From Verrucomicrobiia bacterium (GTDB lineage: Bacteria; Verrucomicrobiota; Verrucomicrobiia; Limisphaerales; DASXHY01): DNA of 61,074 nt. This document shows positions 7,530 through 18,775 of this stretch, piece by piece; positions within the stretch are counted from its first letter, which is position 1, and each line of letters begins with the position of its first letter. The translations under genes were made by a program, and so were the position numbers. The notes beneath the pieces were generated by a model. It ran no database searches and was not told the origin of the DNA. It saw nothing but the letters and a program-made list of their open reading frames with translations. The stretch spans positions 1 to 61,074 of the forward strand of contig DASPIL010000047.1 of the NCBI GenBank assembly GCA_035629175.1, written 5' to 3'.

Positions 7530-10115
7530 TCAGTTGTTCTTCACATTGACGAACCCCAAATCAACGTATTGTCCGCCGCCGGTTTGCCGGCAATGGACTG
7601 CGATCAGATTTGGCCCAGGCTTTAACGCAGCCTTCGCAGCGTCGCTCAGCGGGAAGATGTCATAGGATGTGGTGTATCCGAAATTGCGGACGACCAGCAC
7701 GCCATTGATGTAGATCTGCACGTCTTCATCATGATGCACCCAGAGACTGAGGTTCTTCAGCTTGTCGGCCGGAATCTCGATCTCGCGGCGCAGCCAGATT
7801 TCGGGTGTGTTCCACAGTGTTCCAATGAATGCCCCGGGTGTGCCTTCGGTTCCGAAGCCGCTTCGGCCCTGGCGCCAGCTGGCATCGGAGTATGATGGCT
7901 TGCTCCAGTCGCCTTCAGGCCGTCTCGTGGTGTAGCGCCACATCGCCGGGGATCCGTCGGCCGCGGGCACAACAGCACTGACGGTTGGAGGCACGGGCAT
8001 CGGCGCCCACTTGCGTGCCTTGGTGTCGTCGCGCTTCGCCCACTTGGACCAGAGCTGCTGGTCATACAACGCCTTCGCAAACACGCCGCCCACGACGGGC
8101 CGCGCAGTGAAGCCAACCTTCTTCGCAGTCTTCGTTTCGTACCAGTCGGTCATTGGCGAACGATCGGGAGTTTCATTGAGGAACCGAATGATGGGATCAA
8201 TCAGCGCCTCGAAGTCTGCGCGATTTTCCGTGAGCGTTGCCGTCCAGGTGATCCAATCGAGCTTCGTGTAATCGCGGCGATTGTCGAGAGGCAGCCCGTA
8301 TTTGTTCTGGGTGCGGCGATAGAACGCCATTTCCTTCTGCACGACCTCGCGTGGGAACAGATTGAGCCCGAGGATGCGATCCCAGATCAGGTTATATTTC
8401 TGGCTCCAGGTGCCGGGACGATCAAATGCGAGCCGGTAGTGGTCGCCGTTTGAGGCTTCCTTCACCCAGCGTTGCGCGAACTCGCGAGCGAGCTTCCAGT
8501 ATTCTTCGGCTCGCGCCTTGTCGCCGCGCAGGTCGCACAGCTTGGCAAACGCACCCAGTCCGCAGATGGCTTTCGCGCTCAGATTCACATTGTGGGCCAG
8601 GTGGCCTGCAAAGTCGTCCGTGCAGAGCTGGTTCTCGGGATCGAATCCTTTCGCCTTCAGATACTCCGCCCATTTCTCAAGCTGCGGCCAGTAGAGATTC
8701 GCAAAGCCGGCATTGCCTTCCATTTGAGCCACCGCTCCGAACAGAAGCAGCAGGTTGCCACTTTCCTCGACGGGCATCTGATTTTCCTCGCTCCTCTCGC
8801 CGCCGCCATAAGCCTGTCCGTTGGCGTGCGGATAAGTGCCGAGATCATGCGGTGCGAACGGAAACTTCCAGCGATCGCTGGCGGCGTAGTTCATGAACGG
8901 CACGATGAATGACTTGGCCACGCTCGGTCCAAAGAGCAGGAACTGCGGTGCCATCGGATAGAAGACGTCCGAAGTCCCGATGCAGCCATTGGAATGATTC
9001 TCCTTCGAGAACTGCAACGGCTGGCCGTTCTCATCGGCGACAAATTTCCCGGCCGCAAAACACTGGCGGTAGGCGAGCGCGGTCAGCATCGCGTATTTTT
9101 CACCGCCGGTTTTTTCCATGTCGGCCATGAGCTCCCTGTCGAACGCTTCGCATCGCTTCCGCAGCGATGCATATTCCTTCGCTGATGCCCTTAACAAATC
9201 CGCCGCTTCCCAACCGTCCCTGCGCCAATACGGTCTCAGATTCTTCTTCATGTATTGGATCGAGTAAATGTCATCATAGGCGACCATCAGCCAGCGAGAG
9301 ACTGGCCGTTCGCCGACTTTGCCAACGGGCAGGACAAGCGCTGAAACGGGTGCAGTTGCAGCAGGAGCGGCAGCCGCTGCGGCCTTGGCAACTTGCGCGA
9401 TGCTGCCGTTCCGGCTGAATGCGTTGCGCACTTGTATTGCCCCAGCCTGAATCGCTTCCGGCTTCTGATCGTTCACAGCGGAGACGTACAAATAACCCCA
9501 ATCAATGCGGATATCGTCGCCGCGGGCGCCCAGAATCCGCTGTTCCTTCGAACCGGCCTTCAATGTGGTGAGCCCCCGGATTTTTTCATCGCCCCAAACG
9601 ACTTCCTGCTGCGGCACATTCACCGTCAGTTCGCTCGCCGCATCGAAATAGATTTCGACGGTGTGCGTGCGGCTGTCGGTCGCCTTCGCTTCATAAGTGA
9701 TGTAGGTCACCGGGCGTGACAAAATATCCATGTCCTCCGGCAGGGCAGGCGTCATAAAAGTCATCGTGAGCTGCACGCCCGATCCTGCAAAGGTGTAGAT
9801 CGTCCGCGTCGGCAGCACTTGCACCGAGGTCTGCTCGAGAGCAGGCGCGCTCGACGGCTCGCTGCCCATGACCCGGAACGTCTGGCCATCGATGCGCACA
9901 AGGCTCGTGAGCCGATGCGGCTTGCCTGTCCAATGAACCGTATCTGCGTCATTCAGTTTGTCGGCGGGCGACCAGATGCTGAAATACGGATCGCACGCAA
10001 CAAGCGGAACGGCTGGCGGACGCAACGTGGTCGCAGCTGGCGCTGTTGAACCAGCAGTTACGAAAGCCAATGCGGCGGCGAGCCATGACAAGAAGGATCG
10101 TTTCGGATTATTCAT
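7530..10115 (-). CDS. Exported glutaminase-A-like (DUF4965/DUF1793) protein with C-terminal jelly-roll
   Basis: 861 residues. A signal peptide (1-28, APAATT) is followed by a DUF4964-like segment (about 30-90, VACDPYFSIWS), a DUF5127-like beta domain (about 90-320) and an (alpha/alpha) six-hairpin domain of the DUF4965/DUF1793 family (about 330-705: YRQCFAAGKFV, NGCIGTSDVFYPMAP, PFAPHDLGTYP, MPVEESGN, DFAGHLAHNVNLSAKAI, WDRILGLNLFP). Proteins of this fold are annotated as glutaminase GtaA, but in polysaccharide loci they may be glycosidases. Residues about 725-860 form a beta-galactosidase-type jelly-roll nearly copied in the GH2 protein at 15872-18133 (WLRREIEIP, HHDEDVQIYINGVL, NLIAVHCRQTGGGQYVDLG). 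Likely periplasmic or secreted. The reaction is uncertain. Confidence 0.85.
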   Translation of the reverse strand: MNNPKRSFLSWLAAALAFVTAGSTAPAATTLRPPAVPLVACDPYFSIWSPADKLNDADTVHWTGKPHRLTSLVRIDGQTFRVMGSEPSSAPALEQTSVQVLPTRTIYTFAGSGVQLTMTFMTPALPEDMDILSRPVTYITYEAKATDSRTHTVEIYFDAASELTVNVPQQEVVWGDEKIRGLTTLKAGSKEQRILGARGDDIRIDWGYLYVSAVNDQKPEAIQAGAIQVRNAFSRNGSIAQVAKAAAAAAPAATAPVSALVLPVGKVGERPVSRWLMVAYDDIYSIQYMKKNLRPYWRRDGWEAADLLRASAKEYASLRKRCEAFDRELMADMEKTGGEKYAMLTALAYRQCFAAGKFVADENGQPLQFSKENHSNGCIGTSDVFYPMAPQFLLFGPSVAKSFIVPFMNYAASDRWKFPFAPHDLGTYPHANGQAYGGGERSEENQMPVEESGNLLLLFGAVAQMEGNAGFANLYWPQLEKWAEYLKAKGFDPENQLCTDDFAGHLAHNVNLSAKAICGLGAFAKLCDLRGDKARAEEYWKLAREFAQRWVKEASNGDHYRLAFDRPGTWSQKYNLIWDRILGLNLFPREVVQKEMAFYRRTQNKYGLPLDNRRDYTKLDWITWTATLTENRADFEALIDPIIRFLNETPDRSPMTDWYETKTAKKVGFTARPVVGGVFAKALYDQQLWSKWAKRDDTKARKWAPMPVPPTVSAVVPAADGSPAMWRYTTRRPEGDWSKPSYSDASWRQGRSGFGTEGTPGAFIGTLWNTPEIWLRREIEIPADKLKNLSLWVHHDEDVQIYINGVLVVRNFGYTTSYDIFPLSDAAKAALKPGPNLIAVHCRQTGGGQYVDLGFVNVKNN

Positions 10116-10157
10116 TCGTTGGAAAAAGAGCAGAGTGTTACGGCTGATTGCGGTCGA

Positions 10158-11018
<861 letters not shown>

Positions 11019-11102
11019 AGGCTTAATTTGGCTTTCAGCGCGAGGCTGGTTGAGCCTTTGTATCACAGCGTCATCAAGATAATCGGAGCAGCGGCTTCCG
11101 TC

Positions 11103-11124
11103 ATGTGGCATGAAACGGCCACAT
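11103..11124. promoter_or_regulatory. Palindromic operator-like motif, copy 1
   Basis: TGTGGCATGAAACGGCCACA occupies 11104-11123 and extends to ATGTGGC/GCCACAT arms of 7 bp with an 8-nt centre. It lies 85-106 nt upstream of the pseudopilin start. A copy differing at one base lies in the same relative place before the beta-solenoid gene (15786-15805). The dyad form suits a dimeric regulator; the NarL-type regulator encoded at 18135-18767 is one candidate. On the minus strand it resembles a sigma-54 site, but the GG-GC spacing is 9 rather than 10. Confidence 0.6.
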
Positions 11125-11197
11125 CGAACGCGTTGAAACGTTTCCCTCCAACTTATGACCCCGCGGCGGAAAGGTTGCACAGAACCGGGTTCCGTAC

Positions 11198-11227
11198 AAC
11201 GAAAGAGGGCGCCCGGGAGCGCCCTCT
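11198..11227 (-). terminator. Intrinsic terminator of the giant beta-solenoid gene
   Basis: Perfect 9-bp stem AGAGGGCGC/GCGCCCTCT (11204-11212 and 11219-11227) with a 6-nt loop. On the minus strand it is followed by TTTCGTT. It lies 30 nt past the stop codon at 11258. Confidence 0.75.
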
Positions 11228-11257
11228 GCGAATTCGTATTAACTCCCAACCGGTTGA

Positions 11258-14200
11258 TTACGGCTGGCGAATCTGGAAGAAACGCGCGGGTTCCGAGACG
11301 TTCACCGGGATCGCATTGGAGAACACGCCGTTTGAATCAAACACACCCGCCGTGTTCGTCGTCCAAACTCCATTGGCCAGGTTCGTCGTGGTCAGCAGCG
11401 TAACAGCAGCGCCAGGCGCGCCTGTGCCGGTGAGGATCAGGTTGCCGCCAGAGAGAACCGGGCGATTCAGGATTGGCGCGCCAACGGAAGTGATGGTCAC
11501 TTCGCCGGTGGCCGGATTGAACGTCGCAGTTCCTGTGGGCAGCAGCGTGACAGACGCGAAGTTGCCACTGACGGCTCCTGCATTGAACACCTTGAACACG
11601 GAGCCAGCGGTAAGCGCGTTGGTTCCGGCATTGGAGACGATCAGCGAACCTCCGTAAGTGACGGTTCCTGACACGTTCACGCGGTCTGTGCTCAAGCCTC
11701 CGTCAGCAGAGACTTCGACGCGTGTGGTGCTGGTGCCCGCCAGCGTGAGCGCGTTGTTGATCGTGAGCGTGCCGATTCCAGCTCCGGGCGCGAGCTGCGC
11801 CCCGGCGGCGACACTCACGGGACCCGCAATCGTGCCTGAGCCGCCGAGCGTTCCCGCATTGACCAGCGTTGCGCCCGCGTAGGTATTCACACCATTCAGG
11901 TTCAGCGTTCCCGAGCCGAGCTTGGTGAGACCGCCATTGCCACCGCCATCGAGCAGCGCCTGGCCAATGTTGATGGTGTTGTTGCCGCTGTCGATCATGG
12001 CGCCACCACTCTTCACGCTGGCTGTGGTGAAGGTGCCGAAGAATTCCGACACCACGTTCCCTGCGGCGCGCAAGGTGCCGCCGTTGAAGTTGAACGTCGA
12101 GTTTCCAGCTCCACCGTAAACGCGCGGGGCTGTGAGAGTTCCGCCGTCGAGGTTGACTGTTCCGACACCAGCGCCAGCGCCTGCGACGAGAAACTCACCC
12201 GCCGCGGTAACCTGCGCCGATCCAGAGATGTTCAACGTGCCGTTTCCGTTCTCTCCCACAATGAGGCGGTTGCCTGAATTCAATTCGTTCAGGGATCCGG
12301 CTGAGATATTATAGACGCCGGTACTTCCACCATTTCGGCCGATGGTGACCCAGTTGGTGGACCAGACCGCCCCACCAGTTTGATTCATTGTTCCATTTCC
12401 GGCTTCACCAATCCACGTTTCCGAACCGACTGAGATGGTGCCGCCCGACAGGTTCACGGTGCCTGTGCTTCCGCCGCTTTGAGCCACACGGAAGTTCTGG
12501 CCTGAGCCCCGGACAGTGAAAAGACCGCCTGACATATTGAACGTTGCTACGGTGCCGCCAGCCTTGCCGATGAAGGCGGGACCGCTGCTAATGCTGCCAT
12601 TGTCCTGCAGCGTCAGCGTTCCTGCACTCGAACCGGTGTCCGTCACGTTCAGGTCAGTAGCCACCCGCAGGCTGGCGTTGTCGCGGATTTGCATCGATCC
12701 CATACCACCCGTCTCGTTGCCAATCGACATATAGGAATTGACGATCAAGCGGCCTGAATTGGCGATTGTGACGCTGCCGGTGGAGGCGTTCCTATGCCCA
12801 ATCAGCAACCGGCCGGATGAACCCAGGATGGAATTATCGCGAATCGTCACGATTGCCGAAGAACCTTCGCTTTCGCTGAGGTTCATTTCACCGCGATTGG
12901 TGTAAACCGTTTCGCCGCTCAATGTGAGGACCTGGGACGCCAGGTTTCCTGGCAGATTGTTCGCATAACCGAGCGACAGGGCGCCCGAGCTGACGCGGGC
13001 GTTGTGGAGCAAAACAGATGACGTATTGCCGATCGAACCATTGCCCCGGCCGACACCGAGCCAGCTATCGATAAGGAGTGTCGCGTTGCTGACGACCAGG
13101 CTGGCGCCAAAATCAGGCGAACCCCCGACCCACATCTCATTCATGACGCGGTTTGTCTGGCCGTTTCCAGTGCCATTGAAGACCAAGGTGCCCTGGGCGA
13201 CATGGTAGCCGGGATTCAGACCGCCTGAGAGCGCGCCTGAAAGGGTGTTTGATCCCACATTGGAGTAGGTCAACGTTGCCGGCCCCCGCTTGACGGTTGC
13301 GCTGTTGGGAACCGCCACAACGGTTCCCGCGAGACTCAGCGGCGTTTGCAAATCGAAGGTGCTGTTGGTGCCCGTAACGGTATATCCGCGATTGATCGCG
13401 GCGGCAGGCCCCGTGTAACGGAGGGTGCTGTCATTGCCGAGCACGAGATTGGCAGGATCGGCGGTCGACGCCCCGATCGAACTGGCGGCGCCTCCATTGG
13501 CGAGGCTATTCACGCTGAGCACGCCGTTCGATACGATCGTGGGTCCCGTGTAGTTGTTGCCGCCGCTATTCGCAATCGTGAGGGTTCCCGAACCCTGCTT
13601 CGTCAACCGTGCCGCACCGCTGATGCGACCCGACCCCGTCAGGGTGTAATCCAGCGCGCTGTTATTAACCGTTACCGAGCTGGGGCTGACCGTGGTCACG
13701 AGATTGACGGTGGTCGTACCCTGCGCGTTGTCATCGAGCACCACAGCATTGCCATCGCCAAAGGTCGTGGGAGTGCCGGTGCCGATGTTCACCCAGTTTG
13801 TGGTGATGCCGATATCCCAATTTCCGCCCGCCTGTCCGTCCCAGCGCGGGAGGTTCACGGAAGTAATCTGGATGTCGATCGAACCATCGACATTGTTGGT
13901 GACGATCGCGGCGCCAACGCCGACGGGAACAGACGCGAGGACAAAGTTTCCTGAGCCTGTTCGCGCCCCGTATTTGATCAACGGAAACGATCCCAGCTGG
14001 GGCATGGTGTCGGCAAGAGTGATCGCGACGGTTCCATTCACTGCGAGTTGATTGACAACATTAATCGGAGCGGCCGTGGGATTCCCGAATGAGCCGAGAT
14101 CGACATCGAGCGCGACGTTACCGCCTGTGCCCAGGGTGAGATTGGCCATGTTCAATTGGAATACAGGCGGGAGAACCGTCACGCCAAGGGTGGTATTGTT

Positions 14201-15688
14201 CGCGAACGAGTAGTCGCCTCCGCCGCCGGTGTTAGATGTGACGAAGAGCCGGCCGGCATTCACGACTGTGGAACCCTGGTAACTGTTTGCGCCAGTCAGC
14301 CGCACAGTGCCAGTGCCATTCTTTACCAAGCCGCCGCCGCCGGCGTCGCCGAGAGCCTGCGAGATGGTGATATCAAAGCCCTGCGAGTCGAGTACGATGC
14401 CGCCTGGCTGAACGTTGGCGAGCGTGAGGTCGTGGAGGAAGTTGTTGTTGTTTCCGGCGGCCTGCAGCGTGCCACCGTTGAAGTTGACCGTGCTGAATGC
14501 GCCCACGTTGCCGGTCGTGATTTCCGCCGCGCGGAAGACGCCGCCGTTGAGGTTGAGCACGCCGACTGATCCGCCTACGCGTCCAATGGAAACCAACCCA
14601 ACCGATGCCGTGCCGCCGCTGATGTTCCAGGCCCCGTTGCCATTTTCCGGAAGCCAGACTTCGCCGCCCGTGACGTTAAAGCTGCCGCCGGTCTGCTCGA
14701 CCGCCCCGACGCCATTCCCTGGGATAACCACGTTTCCGCCACCGGTTTTGTTGATCGTGCCACCCGAGAGATTCAGGACTGCAGTGCCTCCGCGGCCGAC
14801 AGCGATCCAGTTGTTCACGTTGAGCGTCGCGCTGCCGCTCAAATTATAGGTGCCGCTGGAACTGCCGCCATTGCCAATCCAGAATTCGGCGGTGTTGAGG
14901 CAGTTGATTGTTCCAGCGCTGTGATTGAGCGTTCCGACGGAACCGCCACCGTCAGCGACGATAAAGGCGGGCTGGCCGCCGCTGACGTGATTGACCACGC
15001 CGCCGTCCATGTTCATAACGCCCGTGGCACCGGCGCGAGCGACGACAAACCAATTTGAGGAATTGATGGTGCCGCCGGCATGAAGATTGTAAGTCGCGTC
15101 CGCCAATGCCACCTGGCCAATCCAGATTTCGCTGGATGAATTTACAACGCCGCCGTTCTGATTGACAACGGCCGTGCGCGCGCCCGGGCCATTCCACCCG
15201 CCATCTGCGATGACAAAAAGGTCGCCCGACTTGTTGAGAACACCGCCGTTAATATTCAGCGTGCTGGTGCTTCCGGGGCGTTCCCCCAGGAACAACCGCC
15301 CGCCCAATACGTTGAGCGTGCCATTGTTCAGGGTGTACGCGCCGACCGAGTTTTCTCCGTCGCCGATGTGCATCCACCCGCGCACGTTCAGGGTCTGGCC
15401 ATTCTGCGCGTATGCTCCCGCGCCATTGGTCGCGCCGCCTGCGGACAGATCGTTCACCGTCCAATCCGGGTCGCCGCCATTGATCTGCACGACATTATTG
15501 ATCCCGCTTGCATTGATGGCGTTGTCGTTGGTGCCAGGGACCGTGCCGCCCCAGGCAGCAGGATTGTTATAGGTGCCGGTTCCGCCGGACCAAAAGAAAT
15601 CTGCGGCCTGTGAGACGAGCCCGGACGAGGTAAGGGCCAGCAATGCCGCGAGAGCTTTGCGATTAAAGGTATAGGTTTTCCGATCCAT
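11258..15688 (-). CDS. Giant exported beta-solenoid protein with autotransporter-associated strand repeats
   Basis: 1476 residues from ATG 15688 ([28 protein letters not shown], signal peptide to about residue 28). The body is a long run of Gly/Asn/Thr-rich strands of the type LNINGGVLN or [10 protein letters not shown], with at least three canonical autotransporter-associated beta-strand repeats ([53 protein letters not shown]). A right-handed beta-helix is expected. No C-terminal autotransporter barrel, LPXTG or PEP-CTERM is present; the protein ends in a short domain with [13 protein letters not shown] and FFQIRQP, also seen in the protein at 24304-28077. Probably surface-attached or secreted, possibly binding glycans or cells. 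It lies inside the hydrolase block under a palindrome shared with the pseudopilin gene. Confidence 0.9.
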   Translation of the reverse strand: MDRKTYTFNRKALAALLALTSSGLVSQAADFFWSGGTGTYNNPAAWGGTVPGTNDNAINASGINNVVQINGGDPDWTVNDLSAGGATNGAGAYAQNGQTLNVRGWMHIGDGENSVGAYTLNNGTLNVLGGRLFLGERPGSTSTLNINGGVLNKSGDLFVIADGGWNGPGARTAVVNQNGGVVNSSSEIWIGQVALADATYNLHAGGTINSSNWFVVARAGATGVMNMDGGVVNHVSGGQPAFIVADGGGSVGTLNHSAGTINCLNTAEFWIGNGGSSSGTYNLSGSATLNVNNWIAVGRGGTAVLNLSGGTINKTGGGNVVIPGNGVGAVEQTGGSFNVTGGEVWLPENGNGAWNISGGTASVGLVSIGRVGGSVGVLNLNGGVFRAAEITTGNVGAFSTVNFNGGTLQAAGNNNNFLHDLTLANVQPGGIVLDSQGFDITISQALGDAGGGGLVKNGTGTVRLTGANSYQGSTVVNAGRLFVTSNTGGGGDYSFANNTTLGVTVLPPVFQLNMANLTLGTGGNVALDVDLGSFGNPTAAPINVVNQLAVNGTVAITLADTMPQLGSFPLIKYGARTGSGNFVLASVPVGVGAAIVTNNVDGSIDIQITSVNLPRWDGQAGGNWDIGITTNWVNIGTGTPTTFGDGNAVVLDDNAQGTTTVNLVTTVSPSSVTVNNSALDYTLTGSGRISGAARLTKQGSGTLTIANSGGNNYTGPTIVSNGVLSVNSLANGGAASSIGASTADPANLVLGNDSTLRYTGPAAAINRGYTVTGTNSTFDLQTPLSLAGTVVAVPNSATVKRGPATLTYSNVGSNTLSGALSGGLNPGYHVAQGTLVFNGTGNGQTNRVMNEMWVGGSPDFGASLVVSNATLLIDSWLGVGRGNGSIGNTSSVLLHNARVSSGALSLGYANNLPGNLASQVLTLSGETVYTNRGEMNLSESEGSSAIVTIRDNSILGSSGRLLIGHRNASTGSVTIANSGRLIVNSYMSIGNETGGMGSMQIRDNASLRVATDLNVTDTGSSAGTLTLQDNGSISSGPAFIGKAGGTVATFNMSGGLFTVRGSGQNFRVAQSGGSTGTVNLSGGTISVGSETWIGEAGNGTMNQTGGAVWSTNWVTIGRNGGSTGVYNISAGSLNELNSGNRLIVGENGNGTLNISGSAQVTAAGEFLVAGAGAGVGTVNLDGGTLTAPRVYGGAGNSTFNFNGGTLRAAGNVVSEFFGTFTTASVKSGGAMIDSGNNTINIGQALLDGGGNGGLTKLGSGTLNLNGVNTYAGATLVNAGTLGGSGTIAGPVSVAAGAQLAPGAGIGTLTINNALTLAGTSTTRVEVSADGGLSTDRVNVSGTVTYGGSLIVSNAGTNALTAGSVFKVFNAGAVSGNFASVTLLPTGTATFNPATGEVTITSVGAPILNRPVLSGGNLILTGTGAPGAAVTLLTTTNLANGVWTTNTAGVFDSNGVFSNAIPVNVSEPARFFQIRQP

Positions 15689-15785
15689 ATGAGGTTTTCG
15701 ACTGGAAGTTTTGCGTTTCGGTTGCCGGAATTGTCGACTTCGAGTCAGAGTGACGATGACGTTACTCCTGCTTGAACGAATGTCA

Positions 15786-15805
15786 TGTGGCATGAAATGG
15801 CCACA
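15786..15805. promoter_or_regulatory. Palindromic operator-like motif, copy 2
   Basis: TGTGGCATGAAATGGCCACA, one base different from the copy at 11104-11123; the four flanking bases GTCA on the left are also shared. It lies 98-117 nt upstream of the beta-solenoid start at 15688, a distance similar to that of copy 1 from its gene. Confidence 0.6.
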
Positions 15806-15825
15806 GCACTGAAACCGGTCCGTCG

Positions 15826-15844
15826 CGCAGACTTGGAATCTGCG
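15826..15844. repeat. Short palindrome, possible REP-like remnant
   Basis: CGCAGA (15826-15831) and TCTGCG (15839-15844) around the loop CTTGGAA. From memory, palindromes of the form CAGACTTG..AGTCTGCG are dispersed in many verrucomicrobial genomes; I cannot check this here. There is no T-run to make it a terminator for the GH2 gene that ends 28 nt away. Confidence 0.35.
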
Positions 15845-15871
15845 GGTCCCGTGAAGCTTGTGAAAAGGCGC

Positions 15872-18133
15872 TCAGCGCGTGCTGGAATTCTCGTCCACTC
15901 TGACGATTCCAACGTCGATGTATTGTCCTCCGCGCGACTGGTGGCAATGCACGGCGAGCACGTTCGATCCCGACTGAAGCACAGCCAAAGCCTCCGGCAG
16001 TATCTCAATTTCCTGGTAGGAGGTCACAAAGCCCGACAATTTCGCCGCGAGCACCCCGTTGAAATAAACCTCCACGTCCTCGTCGTGGTGAAGGAGCAAT
16101 CGCAGCTTGCGAGGATCGCCACCGTCCCATCGAAATTCGCGGCGAAGCCAGATGTCGGAAGTGGCCCAAGCTGTATTCACCAGTGTCCCCGGAGTTTCCT
16201 TCGTTCCAAATCCACCGAGCCCTTCGCTCCACGCGGCATCGTTGAAATCAGTCTGGTTCCACTCCGCCGCAGGGCGGCTCGTGGTGAACTTCCACAGGAC
16301 ACGGCCATAGAGCATGTTCGGCGCAATAATTTCGAAAGGCGGGCGGCGGGCCTTCCCCGTCGTTGCATCACGCATCACCTCGACATCCATCTTGATGACC
16401 GCCCGATCATATGTCATCAGGCCGTTGCATTCGGTCTCGACGTCCGTCGTTTGGGTGTAAACCGCGGCGGTGAGGCCAAAGAAATCCTTCAGCAGGTGGG
16501 CGCGATCCCACAAACGCGTAAATGTCTCGGTGAGCGCCTTTTGATCGGGCATCTGTTGATATCCCCAGAACGTATCCGACCAGGTATGCCCGGGACGGCC
16601 CAAACCGATTCCCCCAAACTCTCCCACCACGCTGGCTCGCCCAGCCTCCAACGGAGGCGCATCGGGACCGGGATAACTATGAACATCGAACACATCACCC
16701 GCACGCTTGTCGGTCCAGCCACTTGCGTTTGAAACCAGACGTGACGGGTCGAACGCCTTCACCCAGGCTGCGAGGCGTTCTGTGTCGTATTGTCCCCAGC
16801 CTTCGTTAAAGAGAACCCATAGGACGATCGAGGGGTGATGCCGCCGGGTCTCAATCATTCGCTGGAGTTCGATCTCGAACTGGGCCTGTCCTTCAGCGCT
16901 GTTGTTTTTGCCACTGGGCATATCCTGCCAGACGAGCAAGCCTAGTTTATCACACCAATAATACCATCGCGCCGGTTCCACCTTCACATGCTTGCGCGCC
17001 AGGTTGAATCCGCACTGACGCAGCACCTCGATGTCATAGCGCAACGCTGCATCCGTCGGAGCCGCATAAAGGCCGTCGGGCCAGAATCCCTGATCGAGTG
17101 CGCCCGCCTGGAACACGAAGCGATCGTTCAACTCTATCCGGATCACTCCGCCTGCATCTTTCCTGAGGCCCACCTTGCGCATCCCAAAGTAACTGGAAAC
17201 CGAATCCAACTCGCGATCGGCATCGCGCAATGTGACACGAACGTCATAAAGGTGGGGATCATCGGGCGACCAAAGCCGCGGCGTTGGAATGACGAGATCG
17301 AATTCGCGGTTTGGCGCCGCCGTCGCGCGGGCAATCTCCTGCCCGCCCGAAAACGCGATCACTTCGACCAAAGATTTAGCCGTGGCGTGCGGCACGACTG
17401 CCTTCACGCGAACGCTGCCGGCGTCGACGTCCGAAACCAAAACCAAATCGTCGATGCTTTGTTTGCTCACAGGTTCGAGCCAGACGGTTTGCCAGATACC
17501 CGAACTCGGCGTGTAGAAGATTCCTTCGGGTTCACGCGATTGTTTGCCACGGGGCTGGTCCGCCTCGGTCGGATCATCAACTCCCACGATCACCTCCTCC
17601 CTGCCAGACCAGGTCAGCCGATCAGTGATGTCGAAGGAGAAGGAGTCGTACCCGCCGCGATGTTGCCCTATAAACCGGCCATTGATAAATACCCGTGCCC
17701 GCCAGTCCACCGCGCCGAAATTCAAGCGAACGCGGCGGCCCTTCCACCCGGCCGGAACCGTAAATGCACGCCGATACCAAAGCGTCTCGGTCTCATCCAG
17801 GCGGCGCATGACTCCCGACAGCGCAGACTCGACCGGAAAAGGAACGAGGATGCGTCCCGTATACTGGGTTGGAACCGATGTATTTTCTGGAACAATGGTG
17901 AAATCCCAGAGTCCGTTGAGATTTGTCCATGATTCGCGGACGAGCGAAGGGCGCGGATATTCCGGATGGGGGTTTGCAGGGTTTACATCAGCGGCCCACC
18001 GCGTCAGCAAAGGACCCGAGGCAGGCCGCCACTCGGTTGCGGGCTGGGCCCCCGCCAGCCATGAGAGAGTTGTCCAGCACGCCATGAACAACAAAGCGCG
18101 GTGACTGCAAAGAATGAGACCCTGGCAAACCAT
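15872..18133 (-). CDS. Exported GH2-family glycoside hydrolase with C-terminal jelly-roll
   Basis: 753 residues. The hydrophobic N-terminus (to AGAQP, about 30) is a signal peptide. A GH2 sugar-binding jelly-roll (about 50-205: GLWDFTIVP, WYRRAFTVP, VFINGRFIGQHRGGYDSFSFDIT), an Ig-like domain (about 205-300) and a TIM barrel follow, with acid/base Glu444 in FNEGWG and nucleophile Glu505 in VGEFGG. Residues about 615-745 repeat the jelly-roll found at the end of the glutaminase-like protein. Members act as beta-galactosidase, beta-glucuronidase, beta-mannosidase and others; substrate is not predictable here. Its ATG lies 1 nt past the TGA of the response-regulator gene, implying translational coupling to the two-component operon. 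That physical link makes it a likely core target or output of the signalling system. Confidence 0.93.
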   Translation of the reverse strand: MVCQGLILCSHRALLFMACWTTLSWLAGAQPATEWRPASGPLLTRWAADVNPANPHPEYPRPSLVRESWTNLNGLWDFTIVPENTSVPTQYTGRILVPFPVESALSGVMRRLDETETLWYRRAFTVPAGWKGRRVRLNFGAVDWRARVFINGRFIGQHRGGYDSFSFDITDRLTWSGREEVIVGVDDPTEADQPRGKQSREPEGIFYTPSSGIWQTVWLEPVSKQSIDDLVLVSDVDAGSVRVKAVVPHATAKSLVEVIAFSGGQEIARATAAPNREFDLVIPTPRLWSPDDPHLYDVRVTLRDADRELDSVSSYFGMRKVGLRKDAGGVIRIELNDRFVFQAGALDQGFWPDGLYAAPTDAALRYDIEVLRQCGFNLARKHVKVEPARWYYWCDKLGLLVWQDMPSGKNNSAEGQAQFEIELQRMIETRRHHPSIVLWVLFNEGWGQYDTERLAAWVKAFDPSRLVSNASGWTDKRAGDVFDVHSYPGPDAPPLEAGRASVVGEFGGIGLGRPGHTWSDTFWGYQQMPDQKALTETFTRLWDRAHLLKDFFGLTAAVYTQTTDVETECNGLMTYDRAVIKMDVEVMRDATTGKARRPPFEIIAPNMLYGRVLWKFTTSRPAAEWNQTDFNDAAWSEGLGGFGTKETPGTLVNTAWATSDIWLRREFRWDGGDPRKLRLLLHHDEDVEVYFNGVLAAKLSGFVTSYQEIEILPEALAVLQSGSNVLAVHCHQSRGGQYIDVGIVRVDENSSTR

Positions 18134-18134
18134 G

Positions 18135-18767
18135 TCACTGCCTCAGGTATTTCGCCACAGCCTCACCCGAGGAGCGCACGTGAAGTTTTTCATATATCCT
18201 GCGGATGTAGTTCCGGACGGTATGAATGCTGACCCCAAGATGGTCGGCAATCTGTTTGTAAGCCTGCCCTTCAGCCAAACCATCCAGAACTTCACGTTCG
18301 CGCGGCGATAACTCGCCAATCTCGCTCTTGTGGGGAGTGGGCGCCTGCATCGATTGGACGACTTTTCGCGCTATCGGAGCGGACATCGGCGAACCGCCTT
18401 CATGCACTTCCCGGATTGCCTCAAGCAGTTTTGCCGGGGCGACGCGCTTCAACAGGTAGCCGCTGGCTCCCGCGGCCAGCGCGCTAAAGATTTTCTGGGT
18501 GTCTTCGAAAACCGTCAACATCACCACCTGGGTCTTTGGCATCAGCGGCTTGAGCCGCCGCACGCACTCGATCCCGCTCAGGCCGCCGAGATTGATGTCC
18601 ATCAGCACGACGTCGGGCTGTTCTTTCGGCAATTGTTCCAGCGCCTCTTCGCCGCTCCCGAAAACGCTCAGGCAGCGAAAGCCGGGTGCCGCCCCAACAT
18701 AGCCAGCGATGTTCTCTCGCAGCTCGGCTTCATCGTCGACGATTGAAACAGTGATTGGCGCTTGCAT
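18135..18767 (-). CDS. NarL/FixJ-type response regulator
   Basis: 210 residues. The receiver domain (1-120) has acidic residues DD (11-12), phospho-acceptor Asp57 in VVLMDINL, the switch Thr in MLTVFED and Lys in YLLKRVAP. A LuxR-type HTH (about 145-205: LSPREREVLDGLAEGQAYKQIADHLGVSIHTVRNYIRRIYEKL) follows. It starts 8 nt after the stop of the adjacent periplasmic-sensor kinase and ends 1 nt before the GH2 start, so all three form one operon. NarL-type regulators dimerise on inverted repeats; candidate sites in this window are the palindromes at 11104, 15786 and 21832. Confidence 0.95.
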   Translation of the reverse strand: MQAPITVSIVDDEAELRENIAGYVGAAPGFRCLSVFGSGEEALEQLPKEQPDVVLMDINLGGLSGIECVRRLKPLMPKTQVVMLTVFEDTQKIFSALAAGASGYLLKRVAPAKLLEAIREVHEGGSPMSAPIARKVVQSMQAPTPHKSEIGELSPREREVLDGLAEGQAYKQIADHLGVSIHTVRNYIRRIYEKLHVRSSGEAVAKYLRQ

Positions 18768-18775
18768 GGTTCAAT

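Noticed and set aside
7530-10115. Simple annotation as a true glutaminase
   Set aside because: The fold family includes GtaA, but the sugar-locus context, signal peptide and shared jelly-roll make a glycan role at least as likely; only the family name is given.
11103-11124. Sigma-54 promoter on the minus strand
   Set aside because: TGGC and GC elements are present but the GG-GC spacing is 9 instead of 10, and the palindrome explains the sequence better.
11258-15688. Classical type V autotransporter
   Set aside because: Strand repeats are present but there is no C-terminal 12-strand barrel or terminal aromatic residue pattern.
15826-15844. tRNA anticodon-arm fragment or attachment site
   Set aside because: The CGCAGA-loop-TCTGCG hairpin has a 7-nt loop like an anticodon arm, but no acceptor, D or T arm can be built around it and no integrase gene is near.
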